A stretch of 64,000 nt of DNA, taken from positions 1,550,001-1,614,000 of the forward strand of contig JAAQVN010000001.1 in NCBI GenBank assembly GCA_011754535.1, given 5' to 3'. This document shows, piece after piece, positions 16,781 through 25,233 of the stretch. This DNA comes from Enterobacter asburiae (GTDB lineage Bacteria > Pseudomonadota > Gammaproteobacteria > Enterobacterales > Enterobacteriaceae). The translations under genes were made by a program, and so were the position numbers. A model generated the notes under the pieces. The model searched no databases, was not told where the DNA came from, and saw only the letters and a program-made list of their open reading frames with translations. The first letter of the stretch is position 1. Each line of letters opens with the position of its first letter.

Positions 16781-17854
16781 ATGGACAAAAGGCTAAAAAT
16801 CACCGAAATCGCGGCCCGCACGCAGCTCTCCATCAGCACGGTTTCCCGCGTGCTGGCGGGTAAAGCGAATACCAGCGAAAAGGCGCGCGCAAAGGTACTG
16901 GCGTGCGCGCGGGAGCTGGGGGTGATGGACGGCATGGCGGCAGGGCGTTTGCTGCTTAACAGCCTGGTGGTTTTTGCCCCGCAGCGGGCGTTTGACGAGC
17001 GGTCCGACATCTTTTATTACCGCGTGATCCAGAGCGTGAGCAAAGGGCTTGCCTCGCACGAGGTCCGGCTGCGCTACTGCGCGCTGGAGGAGAACGACAG
17101 CGACGCCCAGCTGTTTCTGGCGCGCATGAACGAGCCGGATACCCAGGCGGCCATTCTTCTCGGCATCGACGATCCGCATATTCACGACCTGGCGGTGGAC
17201 GTGGGGAGACCCTGCGTGCTGATTAACTGCCGGGACCGCCGCATGCGCCTGCCTGCCGTCGCCCCGGATCACCGCACCATTGGTGAGCGGGCGGCGGAGT
17301 ACCTGTTCGAGATGGGGCACCGCGAGGTGATGAACGTGCTGTGCCTGCGCCGCTACACCATGGAGCTGCGCCTGGCGGGGATCCGCGACGCGTGGCAGTC
17401 TCATAACCTGAAATTCAACGATAAACGCGATCTGCTGGTGGTGCCAAGCTTCAGCGCCAGAGAGACGGAGCAGCTGGTGAGCGAGTGGCTTAACCAGCAG
17501 AAGGGAAAAGACCTGCCGACGGCGTTTCTGGTCGGCGGCGACTTTATGGCGGCGGGCACCATCAGCGCATTACAAAACCACGGTCTGCGCGTGCCGCAGG
17601 ACGTGTCGGTGATGAGCATCGACGGATTTAATCTGGCGGCAATCCAGGACGTGCCGCTGACGGCGGTGCATGTGCCCCGCGACGAGCTGGGAACCGAAGC
17701 GGTGCATATGCTCCAGCAGCGGCTGATGCGTCCGGACGCGCCGGTGGGAACGCTGTTGCTTAATGGAACCCTGACCGTGCGGGAATCGGTACGGCGGATA
17801 CGTCAGGGGAAACGACGCACCGCCGTGGAGCGAGAAGGGCTTTACGACAGTTAA
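16781..17854 (+). CDS. LacI-family transcriptional regulator
   Basis: A 357-residue regulator. The N-terminal helix-turn-helix reads ITEIAARTQLSISTVSRVL with the hinge following (ARELGVMDGM), then a periplasmic-binding-protein-like sensor (about 65-340) including TAFLVGGDFMAAGTISAL and VPQDVSVMSIDGF. The start at 16781 has GGAG 12 bases ahead; an ATG 18 bases upstream is in frame but lacks a ribosome site. The hinge lacks the usual YxPN pattern. It is divergent from the MFS-GH31 operon, which it presumably controls in response to the imported sugar. Its stop codon overlaps that of convergent ybiU by three bases (17852-17853 shared). Confidence 0.88.
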   Translation: MDKRLKITEIAARTQLSISTVSRVLAGKANTSEKARAKVLACARELGVMDGMAAGRLLLNSLVVFAPQRAFDERSDIFYYRVIQSVSKGLASHEVRLRYCALEENDSDAQLFLARMNEPDTQAAILLGIDDPHIHDLAVDVGRPCVLINCRDRRMRLPAVAPDHRTIGERAAEYLFEMGHREVMNVLCLRRYTMELRLAGIRDAWQSHNLKFNDKRDLLVVPSFSARETEQLVSEWLNQQKGKDLPTAFLVGGDFMAAGTISALQNHGLRVPQDVSVMSIDGFNLAAIQDVPLTAVHVPRDELGTEAVHMLQQRLMRPDAPVGTLLLNGTLTVRESVRRIRQGKRRTAVEREGLYDS

Positions 17855-19107
17855 GCCATGCCCAGCGCGCGCTTGCCGTGGATGTTGAGATCGTTCACGG
17901 TAAAGCGGTCCTGCCAGCTTTTTTCATAATCCTCGCGCGGGAAGTCTCCCGGCGACGCGCCGGTTTCCAGCGCTTCCTTGACCTTTTTCGCGTAAGCGAG
18001 GTTTTTCTCGCACATCGGCGCGGCAGGGATGTACATCACGTTGCCCCAGCCCTGCTGATTTTCCACCGGCGCGACGGAGTGGATCACATCGCAGTGCCAC
18101 CATACGGAATCGCCCGCCTCGAGTGCCGGAATGCTGCTTAATGCCTCGATGAGCAGCGGGTGCCACTTCTCGGAAACCGGCAGCACGCGCCCTGGTGCCA
18201 CGCCGCACAGCTCGTCTTCCGGCACGTCGTCCAGCAGTGGACGCAGCAGAATGTACGCCATCGCCTCCGGAATTGGCACCACGTGCAGCAGTCCCTGACC
18301 GGGGATCATGTCCGACAGCGCCGTCCAGCCCTGGAAGGTGCGGAACACCGAGCATTTGGTGGTGTTATCGACGGTGTACTCTTCCACTTCGGTACGGTGC
18401 GCGGCGTTCCACGGATCGTACTTATCGACGTTGCCGTCAAACACGCGGGCAAACACCTGTTGATAAGCCGGAAGCAGCCAGCGCTCCAGCGCGCCGGAGT
18501 CGGTATGCGCGCCCAGCCCTTTCGAGGTGGTTCCCGGCGGACGGCGGCGAATACGGTCCGGGTAAATCACGCTCACGTCCGGGTCGAACCACTGCTTGCC
18601 GTTGCTCTCGAAAGTCCATAAACGGTTCAGGAACGACTGCACCTGCGCCATCTCTTCGCTCTGGCGCGCCTGCATCTGCGCCTGCGACCAGTAAATCGGG
18701 TAAATCTCCGGGCGGGAGGCCGTTAAGGTGCCGAAGAAGTTATCGCCTGGCCCTTTGTACACGTCGTCAAATTTGTTCAGATCGAGATAGTCGAGCATCG
18801 ACCGATCCCACGCCAGCGCCTGCTCGCGCGGGAAATGACCTTTAATCACCGCGCAGCCGCGGCGCTTAACGGCCTCGCGCTGTGCGTCGGTAATCGTGCC
18901 GTTTTTCACGTCCGCAAACGGGATCTCCGGCCAGACGGTTTCGCCTTTGTTCTTAAGGGCGTTGATCTCCGCCACGCGGGTGGCAATTTTATCGCTGAGC
19001 TTATTAAACACCGCCTGCACGTCGCCGATCTGCGCGCGCAGCTCACGTTTCAACTGACGGATTGCCGCTTTGTGATCCGCCGGCAAAGTTTCACTGGTAA
19101 AGGTCAT
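17851..19107 (-). CDS. ybiU: YbiU, DUF1479 2-oxoglutarate/Fe(II) dioxygenase-like protein
   Basis: A 418-residue cytoplasmic protein matching E. coli YbiU. It carries an HxD...H iron-binding triad: His201 and Asp203 in LGAHTDSGALERW and a distal His, best His343 in CDVIHSVAP, on a double-stranded beta-helix. That fold class uses 2-oxoglutarate and oxygen to hydroxylate or demethylate a substrate; for YbiU the reaction is unassigned. The N-terminus (about 1-55) is helical and charged. GAGGCGG precedes the ATG. A 16-bp palindrome shared with ybiV and pflE/fsaA lies 13 bases upstream of the start codon. Convergent with the LacI-type regulator gene, stops overlapping. Confidence 0.9.
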   Translation of the reverse strand: MTFTSETLPADHKAAIRQLKRELRAQIGDVQAVFNKLSDKIATRVAEINALKNKGETVWPEIPFADVKNGTITDAQREAVKRRGCAVIKGHFPREQALAWDRSMLDYLDLNKFDDVYKGPGDNFFGTLTASRPEIYPIYWSQAQMQARQSEEMAQVQSFLNRLWTFESNGKQWFDPDVSVIYPDRIRRRPPGTTSKGLGAHTDSGALERWLLPAYQQVFARVFDGNVDKYDPWNAAHRTEVEEYTVDNTTKCSVFRTFQGWTALSDMIPGQGLLHVVPIPEAMAYILLRPLLDDVPEDELCGVAPGRVLPVSEKWHPLLIEALSSIPALEAGDSVWWHCDVIHSVAPVENQQGWGNVMYIPAAPMCEKNLAYAKKVKEALETGASPGDFPREDYEKSWQDRFTVNDLNIHGKRALGMA

Positions 19108-19119
19108 AACCGCCTCGCA

Positions 19120-19135
19120 TCTTTCATTCGAAAGT
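19120..19135. promoter_or_regulatory. Shared palindrome, ybiU copy
   Basis: TCTTTCATTCGAAAGT, arms CTTTC/GAAAG around ATTC, 13 bases upstream of the ybiU start codon, overlapping the expected leader. The core TTTCATTCGAAAGT recurs at 20140-20153 and, inverted, at 23639-23652. Confidence 0.6.
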
Positions 19136-19213
19136 AAAAATATCTACAAGTGATACTTTAAGTTAAAAATAAGTTAATGCAAGTTTAAAAACTTGACGCA
19201 AGCCACAGGACGG

Positions 19214-19246
19214 AAAAAGAGTGAGAGGCCGGAGCGAGGCTCCGGC
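19214..19246 (-). terminator. Terminator after ybiV
   Basis: On the minus strand GCCGGAGC / GCTCCGGC form an 8-bp stem with loop CTC; five T follow about ten bases on. Ten bases after the ybiV stop codon. Confidence 0.55.
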
Positions 19247-19256
19247 GAGGAGAGGA

Positions 19257-20072
19257 TCAGGCGTCGAACGGGGAATGGTTGTCGAGCACGGCCTGAATGA
19301 CGTTCAGCGCGCCCTGAAGGTTGTTGTCGTCGGTGCTGTAGCGGCTGATTTCTTTGATGCTCTCTGCCGCGTTGCCCATCGCAAAAGAGTATTTCACCAG
19401 CTTCAGCATCTCGGCATCGTTGCCGCTGTCGCCAATGCCGACGCACTCCTGCGGGGAGATTTTCCAGCGTTTCAGCAGGCGGCTGATGCCGTTGGCCTTG
19501 TGCAGGCCGGGGATAATCAAATCCACAAAGCCAAAGCCGCTGGTGACCGGCTTCATAATGCCGTCCAGGGAGACGTGCAGTTTATCCACCAGAGTTGGGA
19601 TATCGCTGTCCGGCAGGTTCAGGGAGAATTTAAACAGCACGTCGTCAATTTCGCGGTAATCGCTGATGCGCTTTAAGCGGTGGTAGTGCTTTGACATCAG
19701 CGCCACGAAGGCGTCCGGGGCCTGATCGCTGACGTAGGCGCTCTCCAGACCGCAGGCCACGAAGTTCAGCCCTTTGTCTTTCAGTAGTTCGCCAATGACG
19801 ATCTGCGACTCATGGCGGGTCAGTTCGCCGTGGAAAACCTGTTCGCCGTGGTCGAACACCAGCGCGCCGTTTTCCGCCACGAAGGAGATCTGGTCTTTCA
19901 GTTCGGGGAAGAAGGAGATGAGCTGGTAATACTGATTGCCGCTGGCGACAACGAATTCGATGTCGCGGGATTTAAGCTGCTCAAACTGTGCCTGGAAGCG
20001 GTCACGATCGTACTGCTTGGCATCATCAAGGAAAGTTCCGTCCATATCGGTGACGATAACTTTAACGGTCAT
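19257..20072 (-). CDS. ybiV: Sugar phosphatase YbiV (Cof-type HAD family)
   Basis: A 271-residue haloacid-dehalogenase-superfamily phosphatase, homologue of E. coli YbiV, which removes phosphate from small sugar phosphates. HAD motif I is [11 protein letters not shown] (nucleophile and acid Asp pair, residues 9 and 11), motif II FVVASGN with Ser, motif III Lys near 213 and motif [16 protein letters not shown] type IIb cap sits between. Start at 20072 is set by AGGAG seven bases ahead; upstream in-frame codons lack one. Possesses a close paralogue in this window (41895-42707). Its promoter has the palindrome also seen before ybiU and pflE/fsaA. Confidence 0.95.
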   Translation of the reverse strand: MTVKVIVTDMDGTFLDDAKQYDRDRFQAQFEQLKSRDIEFVVASGNQYYQLISFFPELKDQISFVAENGALVFDHGEQVFHGELTRHESQIVIGELLKDKGLNFVACGLESAYVSDQAPDAFVALMSKHYHRLKRISDYREIDDVLFKFSLNLPDSDIPTLVDKLHVSLDGIMKPVTSGFGFVDLIIPGLHKANGISRLLKRWKISPQECVGIGDSGNDAEMLKLVKYSFAMGNAAESIKEISRYSTDDNNLQGALNVIQAVLDNHSPFDA

Positions 20073-20137
20073 ACTGTGCTCCTGGGTCACTGCGTTTTGA
20101 AACATTCTAATAACAAGGTGACGGGGAGCACAAATTT

Positions 20138-20153
20138 AATTTCATTCGAAAGT
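20138..20153. promoter_or_regulatory. Shared palindrome, ybiV copy
   Basis: AATTTCATTCGAAAGT, 66-81 bases upstream of the ybiV start codon; differs from the pflE/fsaA copy at one of 16 positions. Confidence 0.6.
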
Positions 20154-20158
20154 AAAAG

Positions 20159-20186
20159 CAAAACGGCAACCAGGATTGCCGTTTTG
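20159..20186 (-). terminator. Terminator after pflF
   Basis: An 11-bp stem (CAAAACGGCAA / TTGCCGTTTTG) with a 6-base loop, followed on the minus strand by CTTTTACTTT. It separates the pflE-pflF operon from ybiV. Confidence 0.6.
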
Positions 20187-20196
20187 AGTGTTTTCT

Positions 20197-20230
20197 CCCT
20201 CTCCCCGTGGGAGAGGGGCGGGGTGAGGGC
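20197..20230. repeat. CCCTCTCCC/GGGAGAGGG palindromic repeat, copy 2
   Basis: CCCTCTCCCCGTGGGAGAGG then GGCGGGGTGAGGGC; lies 36 bases beyond the pflF stop codon. Confidence 0.8.
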
Positions 20231-20265
20231 ACCAGCGTGCGCATTTCCCCTTAAGGGATACACCG

Positions 20266-22698
20266 TTACAGCGTATGCTCAGTACGCGCAATAATATCGT
20301 CCTGCGCATCCGGCGACAGGGCGGTGAAGAATGCCGAGTAGCCCGCGACGCGCACCACCAGATCACGATACTGGTCCGGGTGTTTCTTCGCTTCCAGCAG
20401 CGTTTCGCGCGAGACGATGTTGTACTGAATATGCCAGCCCTTATGCACCTCGAAGAAGGTGCGCAGCAGCACCATTAGCTTCTGGCGATCGCTGTCGTTT
20501 TCCAGCGTCGACGGGTTCAGTTTCTGGTTCAGCAGTACGCCGCCAAGAATCGCTTCCGTCGGCAGTTTACCCACCGAGCCGATCACCGCCGTCGGGCCGA
20601 GGTGGTCCGTACCGGAAGCCGGGCTTGCCCCTTCCGCCAGCGGGGTGTGCGCCTTACGTCCGTCCGGGGTCGCCATCGTTGCCGCGCCAAACGGCACGTT
20701 GGCGGAGATGGACGACGTTCCCGCGTAGTAGTTACCGCCAATCGGGCCGCGGCCATGGCGCGGGTTGTGGTACTGCTTCAGCTCTTCGATGTAGGTCTGA
20801 TAGGCGCGCGTCAGCAGCATGTCCACGCTGTCGTCGTCGTTGCCGTATTTCGGCGCGCCGTTGATCAGGCGCTGGCGCAGCTGCTCGTGAGTCAGCCCGT
20901 CGAAGTCATCCGCCAGGGCGGCCGCCAGCTGCTGCTGACCGATAGTGCCCTGTTCGAACACCAGCTTCTTGACCGCTGCCAGGCTGTTGCCGAGGTTGGC
21001 GATGCCCACCTGCAGGCCGGAAACCCAGTCATACTTCGCGCCGCCCTGCTTGATGCTTTTCGCGCGCTCGATGCAGTCGTCCACCAGCGCCGAGCAGAGA
21101 ATATCGTGGACGTTCTCTTCCAGCATGGTGTCCACCACGTACTCAATCTCGATGGATTTGCGGGTGTAGTAGCGGATCTGGTTGTCCCATGCCGCCATCA
21201 CCTCCTCGAAGTTGTCGAAGTTACCGGCGGAGAGCGCTTTCTCCTGCGGCAGGAACACCTTGCCGCTGGTGGCGTCGCGGCCGCCTTCCAGCGCGGCGAG
21301 CATCACGCGGGCGAAGTTGATAAAGCTCATGCCGGTGCAGCGGTAGCCCCACTTGCCGCCCACCGCGGTTTCGATGCAGCCGATGGCCGCGTAGTCGTAG
21401 GCGTCGTCGCGTTCAACGCCGAGCTTGATGAATTCCGGGATTACGATTTCATCGTTGTTGAACGCCGGCATCCCGAAGCCGCAGCGGATCACCTGCACGC
21501 AGGCGTCGAGGAAGTCGTTGCTCATCCCCGCGTGGTAGCGCACGCTCAGGTTAGGCTGGGTGGAGCGCAGGCGACCGCAGGATTCCAGAATCGCGTAGGA
21601 GAGCGGGTTGACCGCGTCCATCGGCTCACCGTTGACCAGCTTCTGGCCGCCAATGGTGACGTTCTGGTACAGCGGGCTACCGGCGGAAGCTTTCGAGTGC
21701 GAGCCGGAGCGGATTTTGTTCACTTCCAGCAGCTTCAGCCAGCAGCTGTGCAGCAGCTCGATGGCGTGCTCGCGGTCCAGGCTCTGGTCCAGCTCCACGT
21801 CGCGGCGGTAGTACGGATAGAGATATTGATCCATTCGGGCAAATGACACCGAGTGACCGTTAGATTCAATCTGCAGGATCAGCTGAATGAAGTAGCACAG
21901 CTGCAGCGCCTGCCAGAAGGTTTTTGGCGGCTCGTGAGAAATCACGTCGCAGTTTTCCGCCATCGCCAGTAGCTCGTCGCGGCGGCTTTCGCTGGTTTCC
22001 GCAGACGCCATCTCACGCGCCAGATCGGCGAAGCGTTTGATGTGCAGGCTGACGGCTTCCAGCACGATATCAATCGCCTTCAGGAACTGGTCGCCGTGCA
22101 GGTCTTCCAGCACCGTCAGGTTGATGCGCGAGCGGCGCTCAGCCACTTTGGCGCGCAGGCCGTCGAGACCTTTTTCCAGCACCAGCGGGAAGTTCACCGC
22201 CAGGTGCGCGTCGCCGGAGGTCATGTTGCCTTCGGCTTTGATAATGCCGGTTTCCAGCAGGCCTTTCTGCTCGTCGGTGAACATGCCGTAGCAGCGATCC
22301 TGCACCGTCTGGCCGCGCCACCACGGGCAGATTTCATGCAGTACGCGCTTGTTCTCTTCGCTCACTGCAAAGCCCGCGCCCGGGCGGTCCGCCAGATCGT
22401 CAATCTCTTTCTCAATCCAGGAGACGGTGTATTCCGGGAAAATAGGCGCGGCGCGCACTTCGCTTGCCTGGTTACCGATAATCAGCTCATCGTGTTTGAT
22501 CCAGATGGTGCGTTCAGCCAGGTGATGCGCCAGCGCGAGGGCGCGGCGTACCGGGATCGGCTTGTCCATGTGCTGCTGGTACATCTCGGTGTAATGCTGT
22601 GCGCGCTCGGTGCAGACCGGCGGCTTAACGATATGCACCAGCGCCATTTTATGCGCTTTAATGCGCTCGCTGAGGGTGTTGAGATTCAGGGTGGTCAT
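20266..22698 (-). CDS. pflF: Glycyl radical enzyme PflF (YbiW)
   Basis: An 810-residue glycyl radical enzyme matching E. coli YbiW, named a putative formate acetyltransferase 3. The C-terminal radical site is Gly786 in RVAGYSAFF. The thiyl residue is Cys441, in AAIGCIETAVGG, followed two residues later by Glu443. True pyruvate formate-lyase has two adjacent Cys at this place; a single Cys followed by Glu is the pattern of the dehydratase and C-N lyase branch (glycerol or propanediol dehydratase, choline lyase), so a 2-carbon-cleaving PFL role is doubtful. Needs activation by the product of pflE, whose gene is four bases upstream in the same operon. Confidence 0.93.
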   Translation of the reverse strand: MTTLNLNTLSERIKAHKMALVHIVKPPVCTERAQHYTEMYQQHMDKPIPVRRALALAHHLAERTIWIKHDELIIGNQASEVRAAPIFPEYTVSWIEKEIDDLADRPGAGFAVSEENKRVLHEICPWWRGQTVQDRCYGMFTDEQKGLLETGIIKAEGNMTSGDAHLAVNFPLVLEKGLDGLRAKVAERRSRINLTVLEDLHGDQFLKAIDIVLEAVSLHIKRFADLAREMASAETSESRRDELLAMAENCDVISHEPPKTFWQALQLCYFIQLILQIESNGHSVSFARMDQYLYPYYRRDVELDQSLDREHAIELLHSCWLKLLEVNKIRSGSHSKASAGSPLYQNVTIGGQKLVNGEPMDAVNPLSYAILESCGRLRSTQPNLSVRYHAGMSNDFLDACVQVIRCGFGMPAFNNDEIVIPEFIKLGVERDDAYDYAAIGCIETAVGGKWGYRCTGMSFINFARVMLAALEGGRDATSGKVFLPQEKALSAGNFDNFEEVMAAWDNQIRYYTRKSIEIEYVVDTMLEENVHDILCSALVDDCIERAKSIKQGGAKYDWVSGLQVGIANLGNSLAAVKKLVFEQGTIGQQQLAAALADDFDGLTHEQLRQRLINGAPKYGNDDDSVDMLLTRAYQTYIEELKQYHNPRHGRGPIGGNYYAGTSSISANVPFGAATMATPDGRKAHTPLAEGASPASGTDHLGPTAVIGSVGKLPTEAILGGVLLNQKLNPSTLENDSDRQKLMVLLRTFFEVHKGWHIQYNIVSRETLLEAKKHPDQYRDLVVRVAGYSAFFTALSPDAQDDIIARTEHTL

Positions 22699-22702
22699 AG
22701 TT

Positions 22703-23602
22703 TTATCCTCGTAAGGTCGCGGTTAACCCTTTCTGGCAGGCGTACTGCTGCGCGAAGTCCAGCAGGGCAGGGTTATCCAGCGGTTTGTCAGGGGCAGAGT
22801 AGGGTTGGCCGAGCAGGCTGTATTTGTTCATGCCCAGCGTGTGATACGGCAGAAAATGAATATCTTCGACGCCAAGTTCATCGGCGGCGAAATTGGTAAT
22901 GGCGGTAATGGACGCTTCATCCGCGTTGAAGCCCTGGATCAGCGGCACGCGAATGGTGATCTTTTTCCCGGCAGCCGCGAGGCGCTTCAGGTTATCCAGG
23001 ATCCGTTTGGCCGAGCCGTCGGTCCACTGTTTAAACACTTCGCTATCCACATGCTTCAGGTCGGCGAGGAACAGATCGACGTACGGTAATGACGGCTCAA
23101 TATAGTGCCACGGCACGTGAAGGCAGGTTTCGACAGCGGTGTGGATACCCTGTTCGTGGCTGGCCTTAAACAGGGCGTGCGCCAGCTCCGGGTTCATAAA
23201 TGGTTCGCCGCCGGAGAGGGTGATCCCGCCGCCGCTGCGGTCGTAGAAAGGCTTATCGCGCAGTACGGTCGCCATGATCTCCTCGACCTGCTGTTCTTCA
23301 CCGCAGACGGTCAGCGCCTGCGTCGGGCAGCAGTCGGTAAGGGCGTTGAGTGTGGCGTCATCAAGCTTTTCGCGATGGATGACCAGCCCGTTCAGCGCGC
23401 GTTCGATGCAGCCCGGTGCCGCCTGCTGGCACAGGTCGCAGCCTTCCAGGCACAGACGCGAATCAAATAGCACGTCCCGGCTGCGGGAGCGGCTTTCCGG
23501 GTTCTGGCACCAGCGACAGCCCAGCGAGCAGCCTTTCAGGAACACCACGGTTCGAATACCGGGGCCGTCGTGGGTAGAGTAACGCTGAATATTGAAGATC
23601 AT
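22703..23602 (-). CDS. pflE: Glycyl-radical enzyme activase PflE (YbiY)
   Basis: A 299-residue radical SAM activase matching E. coli YbiY almost throughout. It has the CxxxCxxC cluster motif ([13 protein letters not shown]) near residues 29-36, then a second ferredoxin-like Cys-rich insert (about 50-95: LCLEGCDLC and [12 protein letters not shown]), and the SAM-binding [11 protein letters not shown]. It abstracts hydrogen from Gly786 of PflF under anaerobic conditions. The Met start at 23602 is preferred over one at 23617 for its spacing to GAGAGGCG and match to the E. coli N-terminus. Divergent from fsaA across 128 bases that hold the shared palindrome. Confidence 0.95.
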   Translation of the reverse strand: MIFNIQRYSTHDGPGIRTVVFLKGCSLGCRWCQNPESRSRSRDVLFDSRLCLEGCDLCQQAAPGCIERALNGLVIHREKLDDATLNALTDCCPTQALTVCGEEQQVEEIMATVLRDKPFYDRSGGGITLSGGEPFMNPELAHALFKASHEQGIHTAVETCLHVPWHYIEPSLPYVDLFLADLKHVDSEVFKQWTDGSAKRILDNLKRLAAAGKKITIRVPLIQGFNADEASITAITNFAADELGVEDIHFLPYHTLGMNKYSLLGQPYSAPDKPLDNPALLDFAQQYACQKGLTATLRG

Positions 23603-23638
23603 GATTTCGCCTCTCATCTTGCATATGAAGATTAAATG

Positions 23639-23654
23639 ACTTTCGAATGAAAGT
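23639..23654. promoter_or_regulatory. Shared palindrome between pflE and fsaA
   Basis: ACTTTCGAATGAAAGT, perfect 6-bp arms ACTTTC/GAAAGT around GAAT; 37 bases upstream of pflE and 77 upstream of fsaA, so it could control both directions. Same element as at 19120-19135 and 20138-20153. Confidence 0.65.
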
Positions 23655-23730
23655 TATCTTGATGCAGGTCAACTCTTGAGCAGGTTTTGTCGTGATAGGG
23701 TAAGTGCAGGCTAATTTTGAGGGTGACACC

Positions 23731-24393
23731 ATGGAACTTTATCTCGACACATCTGACGTTGCGGCAGTCAAAAAGCTGGCGCGTATCTTCCCGCTGGCGG
23801 GCGTGACCACCAACCCAAGCATTGTGGCGGCAGGTAAAACGCCGCTCGACGAGCTGCTGCCCGCGCTGCATGACGCGCTGGGTGGTAAAGGGCGCCTGTT
23901 CGCCCAAGTGATGGCGACCACCGCCGAAGGGATGGTGGAGGACGCGCGCAAGCTGCGGGCCATCATTAACGACCTGGTGGTGAAAGTGCCGGTGACCGCG
24001 GAAGGGCTGGCGGCGATCAAGATGCTGAAAGCGGAAGGGATCCCGACGCTGGGCACCGCGGTATACGGCGCCGCGCAGGGAATGATGTCCGCGCTGGCGG
24101 GGGCGGAGTATGTGGCCCCTTACGTCAACCGCGTGGACGCGCAGGGCGGGGATGGGATCCAGACGGTGATTGAGCTGCAGCAGCTGCTGACGCTGCACGC
24201 CCCGCAGTCAAAGGTGCTGGCCGCGAGCTTCAAAACGCCGCGTCAGGCGCTGGACTGCCTGCTGGCAGGGTGTGAGTCCATCACGCTGCCGCTGGACGTG
24301 GCGCAGCAGTTTATTACGTCTCCGGCTGTGGATGCGGCGATTGTGAAGTTTGAGCAGGACTGGCAGGGGGCGTTTGGACGGACATCGATCTGA
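23731..24393 (+). CDS. fsaA: Fructose-6-phosphate aldolase FsaA
   Basis: A 220-residue aldolase of the transaldolase-like (Tal/Fsa) family; FsaA reversibly makes fructose 6-phosphate from dihydroxyacetone and glyceraldehyde 3-phosphate. The Schiff-base lysine is Lys85 in [23 protein letters not shown] at 24-34 and the C-terminal [11 protein letters not shown] are family features. Start at 23731, preceded by GAGGGTG; an upstream in-frame ATG at 23704 would add a nine-residue tail not seen in the family. Divergent from pflE; ends in a REP-pair. Confidence 0.95.
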   Translation: MELYLDTSDVAAVKKLARIFPLAGVTTNPSIVAAGKTPLDELLPALHDALGGKGRLFAQVMATTAEGMVEDARKLRAIINDLVVKVPVTAEGLAAIKMLKAEGIPTLGTAVYGAAQGMMSALAGAEYVAPYVNRVDAQGGDGIQTVIELQQLLTLHAPQSKVLAASFKTPRQALDCLLAGCESITLPLDVAQQFITSPAVDAAIVKFEQDWQGAFGRTSI

Positions 24394-24400
24394 CGCGGCT

Positions 24401-24475
24401 GCCGGGTGGCGCTGACGCTTACCCGGCCTACGTTCGAGCCGTTGTAGGTCGGGTAAGGCGAAGCCGCCACCCGAC
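24401..24475. repeat. Inverted REP pair (BIME-like) between fsaA and moeB
   Basis: Two REP units in opposite orientation (GCCGGGTGGCGCTGACGC... and GTAGGTCGGGTAAGGCGAAG...), followed by five T at 24476-24480. It lies between two convergent genes and can fold into a long hairpin that would stop transcription from fsaA. Confidence 0.85.
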
Positions 24476-24479
24476 TTTT

Positions 24480-25232
24480 TTACTGGCTACACACCTCACA
24501 CCCCGGGTTACGCATCAGCTTCATCTCGCGGAACTGGCAGGTCATCGCGTCATACATCACGATTTTCCCCGCGGCAGGCGTGCCGTAGCGCGCCAGCACT
24601 TTGATCGCTTCCATTGCCTGCAGCGAACCAATAACGCCAACGAGCGGCGCCATCACGCCCGCCTCGACGCAGGTTAGCGCGTTCTCACCGAACAGACGGC
24701 TCAGGCAGCGGTAGCAGGGTTCACCTTCGGCGTACGTGAAGACGCTGATTTGCCCCTCCATACGGATGGCCGCGCCGGAAACCAGCGGTGTTTTATGGGC
24801 AAAACAGCCCGCATTCAGCTGGTTACGAATAGCCACGTTGTCGGTGCAGTCCAGCACCAGATCGTGCTGCGCAATCTGCGCCGACAGTGCATCGTCATCC
24901 AGCATTGCGTCAATCAGGGTGAATTCACATTTAGGGTTAATGCGCGCCAGCGCCGCTCTGGCGGATTCCACTTTCGGCTGGCCCACCGTCGCGTCGCTGT
25001 GCAGCGTCTGGCGCTGCAGGTTGGACACCGACACGGTATCGAAATCCAGCAGCGTCATCCTGCCAACGCCCGCTGCGGCAAGGTACTGCGCGGCGGCGCA
25101 GCCCAGCCCGCCGAGACCGACGACCAGCACATTGGCTGCCTTGAGCGCTTCCTGGCCCTCAAAGTCAAACCCGCGCAGCACGATCTGGCGGTTGTAGCGC
25201 ATCATCTCCTGGTCGCTCAGCTCCACCGTCAT
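24480..25232 (-). CDS. moeB: Molybdopterin-synthase adenylyltransferase MoeB
   Basis: A 250-residue E1-like enzyme that adenylates the C-terminal Gly of MoaD for sulfur transfer in molybdopterin synthesis. Seen: the nucleotide-binding LVVGLGGLGCAAAQYL at about 35-50, DFDTVSVSNLQRQTLH at about 61-77, the DCTDN motif near 130, and two CxxC zinc pairs (CYRC near 172 and CEVC at the C-terminus). Starts one base after the moeA stop codon, so the pair is translated together. Confidence 0.96.
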   Translation of the reverse strand: MTVELSDQEMMRYNRQIVLRGFDFEGQEALKAANVLVVGLGGLGCAAAQYLAAAGVGRMTLLDFDTVSVSNLQRQTLHSDATVGQPKVESARAALARINPKCEFTLIDAMLDDDALSAQIAQHDLVLDCTDNVAIRNQLNAGCFAHKTPLVSGAAIRMEGQISVFTYAEGEPCYRCLSRLFGENALTCVEAGVMAPLVGVIGSLQAMEAIKVLARYGTPAAGKIVMYDAMTCQFREMKLMRNPGCEVCSQ

Positions 25233-25233
25233 G

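Noticed and set aside
20602..21846. 414-residue open frame opposite pflF
   Set aside because: Antisense to a glycyl radical enzyme gene with intact motifs; the frame mirrors its codon bias and shows no recognisable domain.
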